Both the position numbers and the translations under genes were made by a program. This document shows positions 7,063 to 15,021 of a DNA stretch of 25,476 bases, one piece after another. The stretch comes from an uncultured Prevotellaceae bacterium. Lineage in GTDB: Bacteria; Bacteroidota; Bacteroidia; Bacteroidales; Bacteroidaceae. Where the stretch lies: the NCBI GenBank assembly GCA_937898415.1, contig CALDLA010000045.1:1-25476 (forward strand), read 5' to 3'. The notes beneath the pieces were generated by a model. That model worked only from the letters and a program-made list of their open reading frames with translations, was not told the origin of the DNA and did no database searches. Numbering within the stretch: position 1 is the stretch's first letter; each line of letters starts with the position of its first letter.

Positions 7063-9510
7063 ATGAACATATCTTATAAATGGCTGAAAGACTACGTTGA
7101 CTTCGACCTGACACCGCAGCAGGTGTGCGACGCGCTGACGTCAACGGGACTGGAAGTCGACGCACTGGAAGAGGTGCAGAGCATCCGCGGCGGTCTGAAG
7201 GGACTGTACGTGGGCCAGGTGCTGACCTGTGAGGCCCATCCCAACAGCGACCACCTGCACGTAACGACCGTTGATTTGGGCAAGGGTGAGCCGAGCCAGA
7301 TTGTCTGTGGCGCCCCCAACGTGGCAGCCGGACAGAAAGTAATCGTGGCCGACCTGGGCTGCGTGCTCTACGACGGCGACAAGGAGTTCCTCATCAAGAA
7401 GTCGAAGCTGCGCGGCGTGGACTCGTGCGGCATGATCTGTGCTGAGGACGAGATAGGTATCGGTAACGACCACGCCGGCATCATCGTACTGCCTGAGGAT
7501 GCGGTGGTGGGTACGCCTGCAGCTGAGTATTACCACTTGGAGAGCGACTGGCTGATTGAGGTGGACATCACCGCCAACCGTGCCGATGCGCTGAGCCATT
7601 GGGGTGTCGCACGCGACCTCTATGCCTGGCTGAAGCAGAACGGCTACGAGACCTCCCTCCACCGTCCGAGTACATCGGCGTTTACCGTCGATGACAATAC
7701 CCTGCCCATCGACGTGGTTATTGAGAACAGCGAGGCTTGCCGCCGCTACGCCTGCGTCAGCATCACCGACTGTGAGGTGAAGGAGTCGCCTGAGTGGCTG
7801 AAGACGCGCCTGATGACCGTCGGCCTGCGTCCTATCAATAATATAGTTGACATTACGAACTACATCATGTTCGCGTACGGTCAGCCCCTGCATTGCTTCG
7901 ATGCCGACATGGTGACGGGTCATAAGATTGTGGTGAAGACCATGCCCGACGGTACGCCGTTCCAGACGCTGGACGGTGTGGAGCATAAGCTCTCAGACCG
8001 CGACCTGGCTATCTGCAATACTGAGGACGCCATGTGTATCGCCGGTGTCTTTGGCGGTAAGGGTAGTGGTACCTACGAGACGACGAAGAACGTCGTGCTG
8101 GAGTCGGCCTACTTCCATCCCACATGGATTCGCAAGTCAGCCCGCCGTCACGGACTGTCGACTGATGCCTCGTTCCGCTTTGAGCGCGGCATCGATCCCA
8201 ACGGCGTCATCTACGCCCTGAAGCAGGCTGCCATCATGTGTAAGGAACTGGCTGGCGGTAAGGTGTCGATGGAGATCCGCGATGAGTATCCCTCACCCAT
8301 TGAGAATGCCAAAGTAGAACTTGATTTCAACTATGTCAAGACGTTGATAGGTAAGGATATACCTCATCAGACGATGAAGGATATCTGCACCTCGTTGGAG
8401 ATGAAGATCCTCTCAGAAACAGCAGAGGGAATGACCGTTGAGGTGCCTGCCTACCGTGTGGACGTACAGCGTCCCTGCGACGTGGTGGAGGACATCCTGC
8501 GCATCTACGGATATAATAATGTGGAAATTCCCACCCAGCTGAAGGGCTCGCTCGTCATCAAGGGCGAGGAAGACCGCAAGCACAAACTGGCGAACCTCGT
8601 GAGCGAGCAGATGGTGGGCGAGGGCTTCAACGAAATCCTGAACAACTCGTTGACGAAGGCCGCGTACTATGATGATATTGAAAAGCTGGTGAAGATCATG
8701 AACCCCCTCTCAAGCGACCTGAACGTCATGCGTCAGACCCTGCTCTACGGCGGCTTGGAGAGCATTGCCCACAATGCCAACCGCAAGAACCAGAACCTGC
8801 GCTTCTTTGAGTTCGGCAACGTCTACTACTTCGACCCTGAGAAAAAGAACGACGACGACCCGATGCAGGCCTACAAGGAACAGAACCACCTGGCACTCTG
8901 GGTGACGGGTAAGCGCGTGGAAGGCTCATGGGCACATAAGGACGAGGATTCCAGCATCTACGAGTTGAGGGCCTACGTTGAGAACGTCCTCCGTCGCATC
9001 GGCCTGAAGCCGGGTATGACTGTCCGTAAGAAGTCAGAGAATCCTGTCTTCTCTGCTGGTATCACCATCGAGAATCGCGGAGGCAAGGTGCTCTGTGAGA
9101 TGGGTGTGCTGACCAAGAAGCTGCAGAAGCAGTTCGGCATTGACAACACCGTCTACTACGCTGAGATGAACTGGACACAGCTGATGAAGGCGACAAAGAA
9201 GAACGAGGTGACCTTCACTGAGGTTCCCCGCTTCCCGGCTGTCAGCCGTGATTTGGCCCTGCTGGTCGACAACAGCGTTGAGTTTGCCCAGATTGAGCAG
9301 ATTGCCCGTCAGTCGGAGAAGAAGCTGCTGAAGAAGGTGGAGCTCTTCGATGTCTATGAGGGCGACAAACTGCCTGCCGGCAAGAAGTCGTACGCCGTCA
9401 ACTTCATTCTGCAGGACGAGGAGAAGACCATGGGCGACAAGCAGATTGATGCCATCATGCAGAAGTTGATTCAGAACCTGAAGAAGCAACTGAACGCAGA
9501 ACTGCGCTAA
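7063..9510 (+). CDS. pheT: Phenylalanine-tRNA ligase beta subunit
   Basis: This 815-aa protein has the full PheRS-beta architecture. An EMAP/OB tRNA-binding domain spans about residues 40-155 (VGQVLTCEAHPNSDHLHV). B3/B4 editing and B5 domains follow (EVDITANRADALSHWGVARD; RFERGIDP), then a catalytic-like core and a C-terminal FDX-ACB anticodon-binding domain (FTEVPRFPAVSRDLALLVD). With PheS, absent from this window, it forms the alpha2beta2 enzyme that charges tRNA-Phe (EC 6.1.1.20). Length is typical of Bacteroidota. No promoter is seen between the rpsP terminator and its ATG, so it may depend on read-through or an unrecognised promoter. YebC follows 39 nt after the stop. Confidence 0.96.
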   Translation: MNISYKWLKDYVDFDLTPQQVCDALTSTGLEVDALEEVQSIRGGLKGLYVGQVLTCEAHPNSDHLHVTTVDLGKGEPSQIVCGAPNVAAGQKVIVADLGCVLYDGDKEFLIKKSKLRGVDSCGMICAEDEIGIGNDHAGIIVLPEDAVVGTPAAEYYHLESDWLIEVDITANRADALSHWGVARDLYAWLKQNGYETSLHRPSTSAFTVDDNTLPIDVVIENSEACRRYACVSITDCEVKESPEWLKTRLMTVGLRPINNIVDITNYIMFAYGQPLHCFDADMVTGHKIVVKTMPDGTPFQTLDGVEHKLSDRDLAICNTEDAMCIAGVFGGKGSGTYETTKNVVLESAYFHPTWIRKSARRHGLSTDASFRFERGIDPNGVIYALKQAAIMCKELAGGKVSMEIRDEYPSPIENAKVELDFNYVKTLIGKDIPHQTMKDICTSLEMKILSETAEGMTVEVPAYRVDVQRPCDVVEDILRIYGYNNVEIPTQLKGSLVIKGEEDRKHKLANLVSEQMVGEGFNEILNNSLTKAAYYDDIEKLVKIMNPLSSDLNVMRQTLLYGGLESIAHNANRKNQNLRFFEFGNVYYFDPEKKNDDDPMQAYKEQNHLALWVTGKRVEGSWAHKDEDSSIYELRAYVENVLRRIGLKPGMTVRKKSENPVFSAGITIENRGGKVLCEMGVLTKKLQKQFGIDNTVYYAEMNWTQLMKATKKNEVTFTEVPRFPAVSRDLALLVDNSVEFAQIEQIARQSEKKLLKKVELFDVYEGDKLPAGKKSYAVNFILQDEEKTMGDKQIDAIMQKLIQNLKKQLNAELR

Positions 9511-9549
9511 ATGAATTGTAAATTGTAAATAGTAAAATAGTAAATCACA
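9511..9549 (+). repeat. AT-rich short tandem spacer between pheT and the YebC gene
   Basis: The spacer consists of near-repeats of ATTGTAAAT and AGTAAAAT and ends at the next ATG. It shows no promoter or terminator, in line with co-transcription of the two genes. Confidence 0.5.
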
Positions 9550-10287
9550 ATGGGAAGAGCATTTGAATATCGTAAGGCTGCAAAGCTGAAGAGATGGGGC
9601 CACATGGCCAAGACTTTTACTAAGATTGGTAAGCAGATTGCCATTGCCGTGAAGGCTGGCGGTCCCGAGCCCGACATGAACCCGGCATTGCGCGCCATCA
9701 TCGCCAATGCCAAGCGCGAGAACATGCCGAAGGACAACATCGAGCGCGCCATCAAGAACGCTATGGGTAAGGACCAGAGCGACTACAAGGAAGTGACTTA
9801 CGAGGGATACGGCCCTCACGGTATTGCCATCTTCGTTGACACCCTGACCGACAACACCACCCGCACGGTGGGCGACGTCCGTTCGGTGTTCAACAAGTTC
9901 AATGGCAACCTGGGAACGCAGGGTTCACTCTCGTTCCTCTTCGACCACAAGTGTGTGTTCACCTTCAAGAAGAAGGATGGTCTGGATATGGACGAGATGA
10001 TTCTCGACCTGATTGACTACGGTGTGGAGGATGAGTACGACGAGGACGAAGAGGAGAACAGCATCACCATCTATGGAGACCCCTCCAGTTTCGGTGCCAT
10101 CCAGAAGCATCTGGAGGAGAATGGTTTCGAGGTGACGGGGGCTGAGTTCACCCGCATCCCCAACGATCTGAAGGACGTGACGCCCGAGCAGCGTGAGACC
10201 ATAGACAAGATGGTGGAGAAACTGGAAGACTTCGATGACGTGCAGACGGTCTACACCAACATGAAGCCCGAGCCCATTGAGGAGTAA
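9550..10287 (+). CDS. YebC/PmpR family protein
   Basis: The 245-aa product carries the YebC signature near its start (GRAFEYRKAAKLKRWGHMAK, then IGKQIAIAVKAGG), followed by PDMNPALRAIIANAKRENMPKDNIERAI and the acidic second domain (YEGYGPHG, DTLTDNTTRTVGDVR). The family was long described as transcriptional regulators (PmpR); more recent work links YebC proteins to ribosome function at proline-rich stretches. Its position behind pheT, in a block of translation genes, fits the latter but does not prove it. An acidic run (YDEDEEE) lies near residues 163-169. Length is normal. Confidence 0.9.
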   Translation: MGRAFEYRKAAKLKRWGHMAKTFTKIGKQIAIAVKAGGPEPDMNPALRAIIANAKRENMPKDNIERAIKNAMGKDQSDYKEVTYEGYGPHGIAIFVDTLTDNTTRTVGDVRSVFNKFNGNLGTQGSLSFLFDHKCVFTFKKKDGLDMDEMILDLIDYGVEDEYDEDEEENSITIYGDPSSFGAIQKHLEENGFEVTGAEFTRIPNDLKDVTPEQRETIDKMVEKLEDFDDVQTVYTNMKPEPIEE

Positions 10288-10301
10288 AAACGGTACACAA
10301 C

Positions 10302-10338
10302 ACAATAAAGGCGGGAATTGAAATCCCGCCTTTATTGT
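10302..10338. terminator. Bidirectional terminator between the YebC gene and the convergent lipoprotein gene
   Basis: Perfect 15-bp arms (10302-10316 and 10324-10338) enclose a 7-nt loop. The stem is GC-rich at the loop (GGCGGGA/TCCCGCC) with A- and T-rich ends, so it can work from both sides. The stop codon of the minus-strand lipoprotein (10332-10334) lies inside the right arm. Confidence 0.9.
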
Positions 10339-10730
10339 TTCTTGTAATCTTTCTCACTGAAGGTCGTGTCGAAGAGGATGGTCTTCGGATTCTTCTTTGA
10401 GTGATAGGTGTAGGAAAAGCTGAATCCCGCATTCTTGTAGGCCATCATGGTCGTCGTGTTCTTCAACTCCGTGAGTAGTGCCTGGCGGGCGTCGTCCTTG
10501 TTCAGCAGCCCCACGCTGTCGGCATTCCCCGAGAGGGTGTAGTAGTAGTGCAGCGTGTGACTACCGGCCTCGAAGGTCAGACTGTCCATCGTCAGGTTTT
10601 CGCTTATCTGGGCAGGACAGTTTTTCTGGGTGTACAACTTTGCTTCCTGTGCCGCTTTCTGGTCAAGCGACTCCTGACAAGCGTTAAAAGTGATAGCCGC
10701 AAGGGCAAATACAAACAGTTTCTTCATCAT
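10332..10730 (-). CDS. Small putative lipoprotein of unknown function
   Basis: The 132-aa product starts MMKKLFVFALAAITFNAC and then turns polar, so it looks like a lipoprotein with an acceptor cysteine at C18 (imperfect lipobox FNAC). The mature part is about 115 aa and includes YTQKNCPAQISENLTMDS, HTLHYYYTLSGNAD and a C-terminal stretch FSFSYTYHSKKNPKTILFDT rich in alternating aromatics, as in a small beta-rich domain. I cannot assign a family. The second Met (10725-10727) is an equally good start. It has its own -7 box upstream and shares the terminator at its end. Confidence 0.72.
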   Translation of the reverse strand: MMKKLFVFALAAITFNACQESLDQKAAQEAKLYTQKNCPAQISENLTMDSLTFEAGSHTLHYYYTLSGNADSVGLLNKDDARQALLTELKNTTTMMAYKNAGFSFSYTYHSKKNPKTILFDTTFSEKDYKKQ

Positions 10731-10748
10731 ATATGAGTTTTATGCGTG

Positions 10749-10756
10749 CAAAGTTA
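10749..10756 (-). promoter_or_regulatory. -7 element (TAACTTTG) for the small lipoprotein gene
   Basis: The reverse complement of 10749-10756 reads TAACTTTG, an exact TAnnTTTG match 18 nt before the ATG at 10730. A TTTG lies 23 nt further upstream, a longer spacer than usual. Confidence 0.62.
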
Positions 10757-10774
10757 CAAAAAAAATCTAAATTA

Positions 10775-10806
10775 TTCGACAAAAAAAGATTTTTGTTGTA
10801 TCTTTG
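10775..10806 (+). promoter_or_regulatory. Promoter for lepA
   Basis: TATCTTTG at 10799-10806 matches the -7 consensus. TTCG at 10775-10778, 20 nt upstream, is a one-mismatch -33 element. The predicted transcript start is only about 20 nt before the lepA ATG at 10831. Confidence 0.68.
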
Positions 10807-10830
10807 CAAATCATTTGCCAACAATTCGAA

Positions 10831-12612
10831 ATGGACAACATAAGAAACTTTTGCATCATTGCGCATATAGACCATGGTAAGTCAACGCTGGCTGACCGAT
10901 TATTAGAGGCCACGAACACCATTCAGGTGACTGAGGGCCAGATGCTTGACGACATGGATTTAGAGCGTGAGCGTGGTATAACCATCAAGAGTCATGCCAT
11001 ACAGATGGAGTATGTGCGTAATGGTGAGAAGTATATTCTGAACCTGATTGATACGCCGGGACACGTCGACTTCTCGTATGAGGTGTCGCGAAGCATTGCT
11101 GCCTGTGAGGGCGCGCTGCTCGTGGTGGATGCCACGCAGGGTGTACAGGCACAGACCATCTCGAATCTATACATGGCCATCGATCACAATCTGGAGATTA
11201 TTCCCGTCATCAATAAGATTGACATGCCCTCGGCTATGCCCGACGAGGTGGAGGACGAGATTGTAGACCTCATCGGTTGCGACCCCAGCGACATCATCCG
11301 TGCCAGTGGCAAGACGGGCGAGGGGGTAGGGGAGATACTCGACGCCATCGTTGACCGTGTGCCCCATCCCGAGGGTGACCCGAAAGCTCCGCTGCAGGCA
11401 CTCATCTTCGACTCTGTGTTCAATTCCTTCCGCGGTATCATTGCCTACTTCAAGATTGTGAACGGCTGCATTCGCAAGGGCGACATGGTGAAGTTCTTCA
11501 ATACGGGTATGGAGTATGATGCCGACGAGATTGGTGTGCTCAAGATGGACATGATTCCCCGTCAGGAACTCCGTACGGGCGACGTGGGTTATATCATCTC
11601 GGGTATCAAGAACTCCAAGGAGGTGAAGGTGGGCGATACCATCACAGAGGTGGCCAACCCCTGTACAAAGGCTATCGAGGGTTTCCAGGAAGTGAAGCCG
11701 ATGGTCTTTGCCGGCGTCTATCCTATCGACCCGACGGAGTATGAGAACCTGCGTGCATCGTTGGAGAAGCTACAGTTGAACGACGCCTCGCTGACCTTTA
11801 CGCCCGAGTCTTCCGTAGCCCTTGGCTTCGGATTCCGCTGCGGCTTCCTCGGTCTGCTCCACATGGAGATTATTCAGGAACGACTTGACCGTGAGTTTGA
11901 TATGGACGTCATCACCACCGTGCCCAATGTGTCGTATATGTGCTATACCAAGCAGGGCGAAGAGCGCGAAGTCCACAACCCGAGCGGTCTGCCCGACCAG
12001 ACCATGATAGAGCGCATAGAGGAACCCTATATCCGCGCCAGCATCATCACTGCTGCTGACTACATCGGCCCCATCATGACCCTCTGCCTCGACAAGCGTG
12101 GTGAACTCATCGACCAGCAATATGTCTCCGGAAACCGTGTGGAGTTACACTTCATGCTGCCGTTGGGCGAGATTGTGATTGACTTCTACGACAAGCTGAA
12201 GTCCATCTCCAAGGGTTATGCCTCGTTCGACTATCATGTCGACTCTTTCCGTCCGTCGAAGCTGGTGAAGCTCGACATCCTGTTGAACGGAGAGCCTGTC
12301 GATGCCCTCTCAACGCTGACTCATCAGGACAATGCCGTCACCTTCGGACGCCGTATGTGTGAGAAGCTGAAGGAACTGATACCGCGTCAGCAGTTCGACA
12401 TCGCCATCCAGGCAGCTATCGGTGCCAAGATTATTGCCCGCGAGACGGTGAAGCAGGTACGCAAGGACGTGACGGCCAAGTGTTACGGAGGCGACGTTAG
12501 CCGTAAGCGCAAACTACTTGAGAAACAGAAGCGCGGTAAGAAGCGCATGAAGCAGATCGGCAATGTGGAGGTGCCTCAGAAAGCCTTCCTGGCCGTCCTG
12601 AAACTTGACTAA
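10831..12612 (+). CDS. lepA: Elongation factor 4 (LepA), ribosomal back-translocase GTPase
   Basis: The 593-aa product begins MDNIRNFCIIAHIDHGKST, the standard LepA start. The frame extends nine codons upstream, but that would begin inside the -7 box at 10799-10806. G1 is AHIDHGKST (residues 11-19), G3 is DTPGHVDF and G4 is NKID. The LepA-specific C-terminal domain is complete (FRPSKLVKLDILLNGE, ALSTLTHQDNA, AKCYGGDVSRKRKLLEKQK). The family binds ribosomes and affects stalled or back-translocating complexes and subunit assembly. A Crp-type regulator follows 45 nt later on the same strand. Confidence 0.97.
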   Translation: MDNIRNFCIIAHIDHGKSTLADRLLEATNTIQVTEGQMLDDMDLERERGITIKSHAIQMEYVRNGEKYILNLIDTPGHVDFSYEVSRSIAACEGALLVVDATQGVQAQTISNLYMAIDHNLEIIPVINKIDMPSAMPDEVEDEIVDLIGCDPSDIIRASGKTGEGVGEILDAIVDRVPHPEGDPKAPLQALIFDSVFNSFRGIIAYFKIVNGCIRKGDMVKFFNTGMEYDADEIGVLKMDMIPRQELRTGDVGYIISGIKNSKEVKVGDTITEVANPCTKAIEGFQEVKPMVFAGVYPIDPTEYENLRASLEKLQLNDASLTFTPESSVALGFGFRCGFLGLLHMEIIQERLDREFDMDVITTVPNVSYMCYTKQGEEREVHNPSGLPDQTMIERIEEPYIRASIITAADYIGPIMTLCLDKRGELIDQQYVSGNRVELHFMLPLGEIVIDFYDKLKSISKGYASFDYHVDSFRPSKLVKLDILLNGEPVDALSTLTHQDNAVTFGRRMCEKLKELIPRQQFDIAIQAAIGAKIIARETVKQVRKDVTAKCYGGDVSRKRKLLEKQKRGKKRMKQIGNVEVPQKAFLAVLKLD

Positions 12613-12657
12613 TGATAATTGAAAAAAATGACGAATTAAAGAATTGAAATATAGCCT
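12613..12657 (+). repeat. AT-rich short-repeat spacer between lepA and the Crp-type gene
   Basis: This 45-nt spacer contains repeated AATTGAAA / GAATTAAA-type words and no clear hairpin or TAnnTTTG box. It resembles the spacers before pheT and the YebC gene and implies co-transcription with lepA. Confidence 0.4.
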
Positions 12658-13257
12658 ATGCCAACCATTAGCATTGCACCACGAGATGTAGCACGGGAAC
12701 TTGCCCGGCGCTACAGTACAATGACGCACGAAGAACTGGATATGCTGGAGAGCATTCTGGTTGCAAAGAAGTTTGCCAAGAATGAAAAGATACTAAGTGA
12801 GGGTGAGACCTGCGAGAATATCTATTGGATTGTGAAGGGACTCGTACGCCAGTTCTATTATAAGAATGGTAAGGAACTGACCGAATACATGGCAACTGAG
12901 AATACCATCGTCATGTGCATCGAGAGCCTCTTCGGTGAGCAGCCTACGCGCTTGCAGATTATGGCCATCGAGCCTACCATCCTCTATTGTCTGCCCAAAG
13001 CCAAGCTTGAGGCTGTGGCTATGAAGAGTGTCAACATCCAGATTCTCTACCGTAAGATTCTGGAGGAAAGTCTCATTCTGAGCCAGATACATGCCGACAT
13101 GCTGCGTTTCGAGTCGGCTATCGACCGTTACCAGAAGTTGGTGAAGCGTTCGCCCCAGCTGGTGCTCCGTGCTCCGCTGGTCTATATTGCCTCTTATCTG
13201 CAGATGACGCCTGAGACGCTGTCTCGTGTCCGTACTCAGACATTGTTAGAAAAATAG
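12658..13257 (+). CDS. Crp/Fnr-family transcriptional regulator
   Basis: The 199-aa product has a cyclic-nucleotide-binding-type beta-roll from about residue 25 to 120 (FAKNEKILSEGETCENIYWI, GLVRQFYYKNGKE, YLPKAKLE-like region). A long dimer helix follows, then a C-terminal winged helix ending LVYIASYLQMTPETLSRVRT, the typical Crp HTH. There is no cysteine set for an Fnr iron-sulfur cluster, and I cannot confirm cAMP-contacting residues, so the ligand is unknown. M22 is a possible alternative start. It follows lepA and precedes a small lipoprotein gene by 10 nt. Confidence 0.88.
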   Translation: MPTISIAPRDVARELARRYSTMTHEELDMLESILVAKKFAKNEKILSEGETCENIYWIVKGLVRQFYYKNGKELTEYMATENTIVMCIESLFGEQPTRLQIMAIEPTILYCLPKAKLEAVAMKSVNIQILYRKILEESLILSQIHADMLRFESAIDRYQKLVKRSPQLVLRAPLVYIASYLQMTPETLSRVRTQTLLEK

Positions 13258-13267
13258 CGTTTGGCTT

Positions 13268-13576
13268 ATGAGGAAGTTACCTGTATGCTTGATGCTTTCG
13301 GTTGTCGTGCTGTGCCTGATGGGCTGCCGCCGTAACTACCAGGTCATCTATGCACGTCCTGACATTGACGATTCTGCAACTGTCGACACCACCGCTCTGA
13401 CTGACACGCTGCCAGGGTACGACCCTCTGACCGGTCCCCCCGATGACAGTATGCTGTCTGACGATGAGGACGGACAGGGACTGATAGACATTCCCGACAT
13501 CCCGACGGAAGAGGAGGTCCTGAATCCCAGCGAGGAGTCGCGTTTTGAGTATGACGACTATGTACATGGGCGATAG
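13268..13576 (+). CDS. Small acidic lipoprotein of unknown function
   Basis: The 102-aa product has a clear lipoprotein signal (MRKLPVCLMLSVVVLCLMGC, acceptor C20). The mature part is about 82 aa, strongly acidic and low in complexity (DDSATVDTTALTDTLPGYD, DDSMLSDDEDGQG, PTEEEVLNPSEESRFEYDD). No known domain is recognisable, and it is probably largely unstructured on the periplasmic side of a membrane. It is the last gene of the lepA unit and ends before a bidirectional terminator. Confidence 0.75.
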   Translation: MRKLPVCLMLSVVVLCLMGCRRNYQVIYARPDIDDSATVDTTALTDTLPGYDPLTGPPDDSMLSDDEDGQGLIDIPDIPTEEEVLNPSEESRFEYDDYVHGR

Positions 13577-13614
13577 TTGGAGGTGATGGGTTGCTGCCCC
13601 GATGCAAAATAAAA

Positions 13615-13655
13615 ATAGGATTCCTGCGTGTACGCGCAAGAATCCTATATTTATT
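13615..13655. terminator. Bidirectional terminator between the acidic lipoprotein gene and the dcu gene
   Basis: The arms ATAGGATTC (13615-13623) and GAATCCTAT (13640-13648) are perfect. The inner 16 nt can pair further (TGCG against CGCA), and A-rich and T-rich flanks lie on either side. It serves the convergent genes ending at 13576 and 13668. Confidence 0.85.
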
Positions 13656-13667
13656 CGTCCTTTTGGT

Positions 13668-15002
13668 TTAGAAGATGATCATGGAAAGCACGTAGGCTAC
13701 GATGGTCGAAGTTGACACGCATATGAGACCTGGCATCATGAACGAGTGGTTCAGCAGGTATTTTCCGATAATCGTAGTGCCTGAGCGGTCGAAGTTGACC
13801 GTAGCAATGTCCGAAGGATAGTTCGGAATGAAGAAGTAGCCATAGACTGAGGGCAGCACGCCCAGCAACACGGGACCGGCAATGCCCAGTTGGTAGGCCA
13901 GTGGCAGCATGGCCACGACGACGGCTCCTTGCGAATTAATCAGTACGGAGACCATGAAGAACACCAATGCGATGCTCCAGGGATAGGCGCTGACGACGTC
14001 TGCCAGCATGAGTTTCATCTCGTCCAGATAGTTCGAGAAGTAGGTGTCAGCCAGCCAGGCGATGCCGTAGATGGCGACGACGGCCACCATACCCGACTGC
14101 CAGACGGGTCCCGCAACGGCTTTCTTGGGCTGTGCTTTGCAGAAGATAATCATCAGGGCGGCGGCACTGATCATGACAATCTGAATGACGATGTTCATCT
14201 TCAGCGGTTTGCCGTCCCATGAAGGCAGCAGCGAAGGTACGGCAGCAAACATGACGATGACCAGCAGGGCGGCCAGGAAGATGAAGACGGCGTTCTTCGA
14301 GTCGCGGGAAATCTCCTTGTCGAGCGTAGTGGCACCGGAGCCGTAGATGTATTTGCGCATCTCGGGGTCTGCTATCTTCTTCTGGAATAACGGGTCTTTG
14401 TCGAGATCCAGTCCGCGGTGGTAGCTGGCTGCGGCAGCGGCCATCAGTCCGCAGATACAGGCTGGAATCGAGATCATCAGCACACGGGGAATGGTGATGT
14501 CGAACCCATTGGCGTTCGAGATGGTGACGAAGGCCACGACAGCGGCAGCAATGGGCGAGCAGGTGATACCTACCTGCGAAGCGATGGAAGCCACGCCACA
14601 GGGACGCTCAGGACGGATGCCCTTCTTCAGCGCAATGTCACAGATAATCGGCATCAGCGTGTAGACCACGTGGCCCGTTCCGACAAGTACCGTCAGGAAG
14701 AACGTGCAGAGCGGAGCCAGGAACGTGATGCGGTCAGGATGTTTACGTAGCAGGCGCTCGGCAATCTGTATCAGCCAGTCCATACCGCCTGAGGCCTGCA
14801 TGATGCCGGCGCAGGTGACGGCGGCAATGATGATGTAGATGACGTCGGTAGGCGGTGAGCCGGGCTTCAGTCCGAAGCCGAAGACCAGAATGGCCAGTCC
14901 GATACCTGAAATGGCGCCGAGGGCCAGTGAGCCGTAGCGCGAGCCAATCCACAATGCACCGAGTACGATGCAGAGTTGGATAATCATAGTTAATGTAATC
15001 AT
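13668..15002 (-). CDS. Anaerobic C4-dicarboxylate transporter, DcuA/DcuB family
   Basis: This 444-aa inner-membrane protein has about 10-12 hydrophobic segments and Dcu hallmarks: FFLTVLVGTGHVVYTLMPII, RPERPCGVASIASQVGITCSPIAAAVV and FIPNYPSDIATVNFD near the C-terminus. The family exchanges fumarate, aspartate or malate for succinate during anaerobic growth, matching the fumarate-reducing, succinate-producing metabolism of Prevotella. DcuA and DcuB cannot be told apart by eye. M6 (ATG at 14985-14987) fits the usual Dcu N-terminus better than M1, so the true start may be 15 nt further in. It is the last gene of the run, 19 nt after fbp. Confidence 0.92.
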   Translation of the reverse strand: MITLTMIIQLCIVLGALWIGSRYGSLALGAISGIGLAILVFGFGLKPGSPPTDVIYIIIAAVTCAGIMQASGGMDWLIQIAERLLRKHPDRITFLAPLCTFFLTVLVGTGHVVYTLMPIICDIALKKGIRPERPCGVASIASQVGITCSPIAAAVVAFVTISNANGFDITIPRVLMISIPACICGLMAAAAASYHRGLDLDKDPLFQKKIADPEMRKYIYGSGATTLDKEISRDSKNAVFIFLAALLVIVMFAAVPSLLPSWDGKPLKMNIVIQIVMISAAALMIIFCKAQPKKAVAGPVWQSGMVAVVAIYGIAWLADTYFSNYLDEMKLMLADVVSAYPWSIALVFFMVSVLINSQGAVVVAMLPLAYQLGIAGPVLLGVLPSVYGYFFIPNYPSDIATVNFDRSGTTIIGKYLLNHSFMMPGLICVSTSTIVAYVLSMIIF

Positions 15003-15021
15003 AAGCTTGTCTATTAAGTTT

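Noticed and set aside
10804..10830. Upstream extension of lepA
   Set aside because: It overlaps the -7 box, and LepA proteins start at the MDNIRNFCIIAH position.
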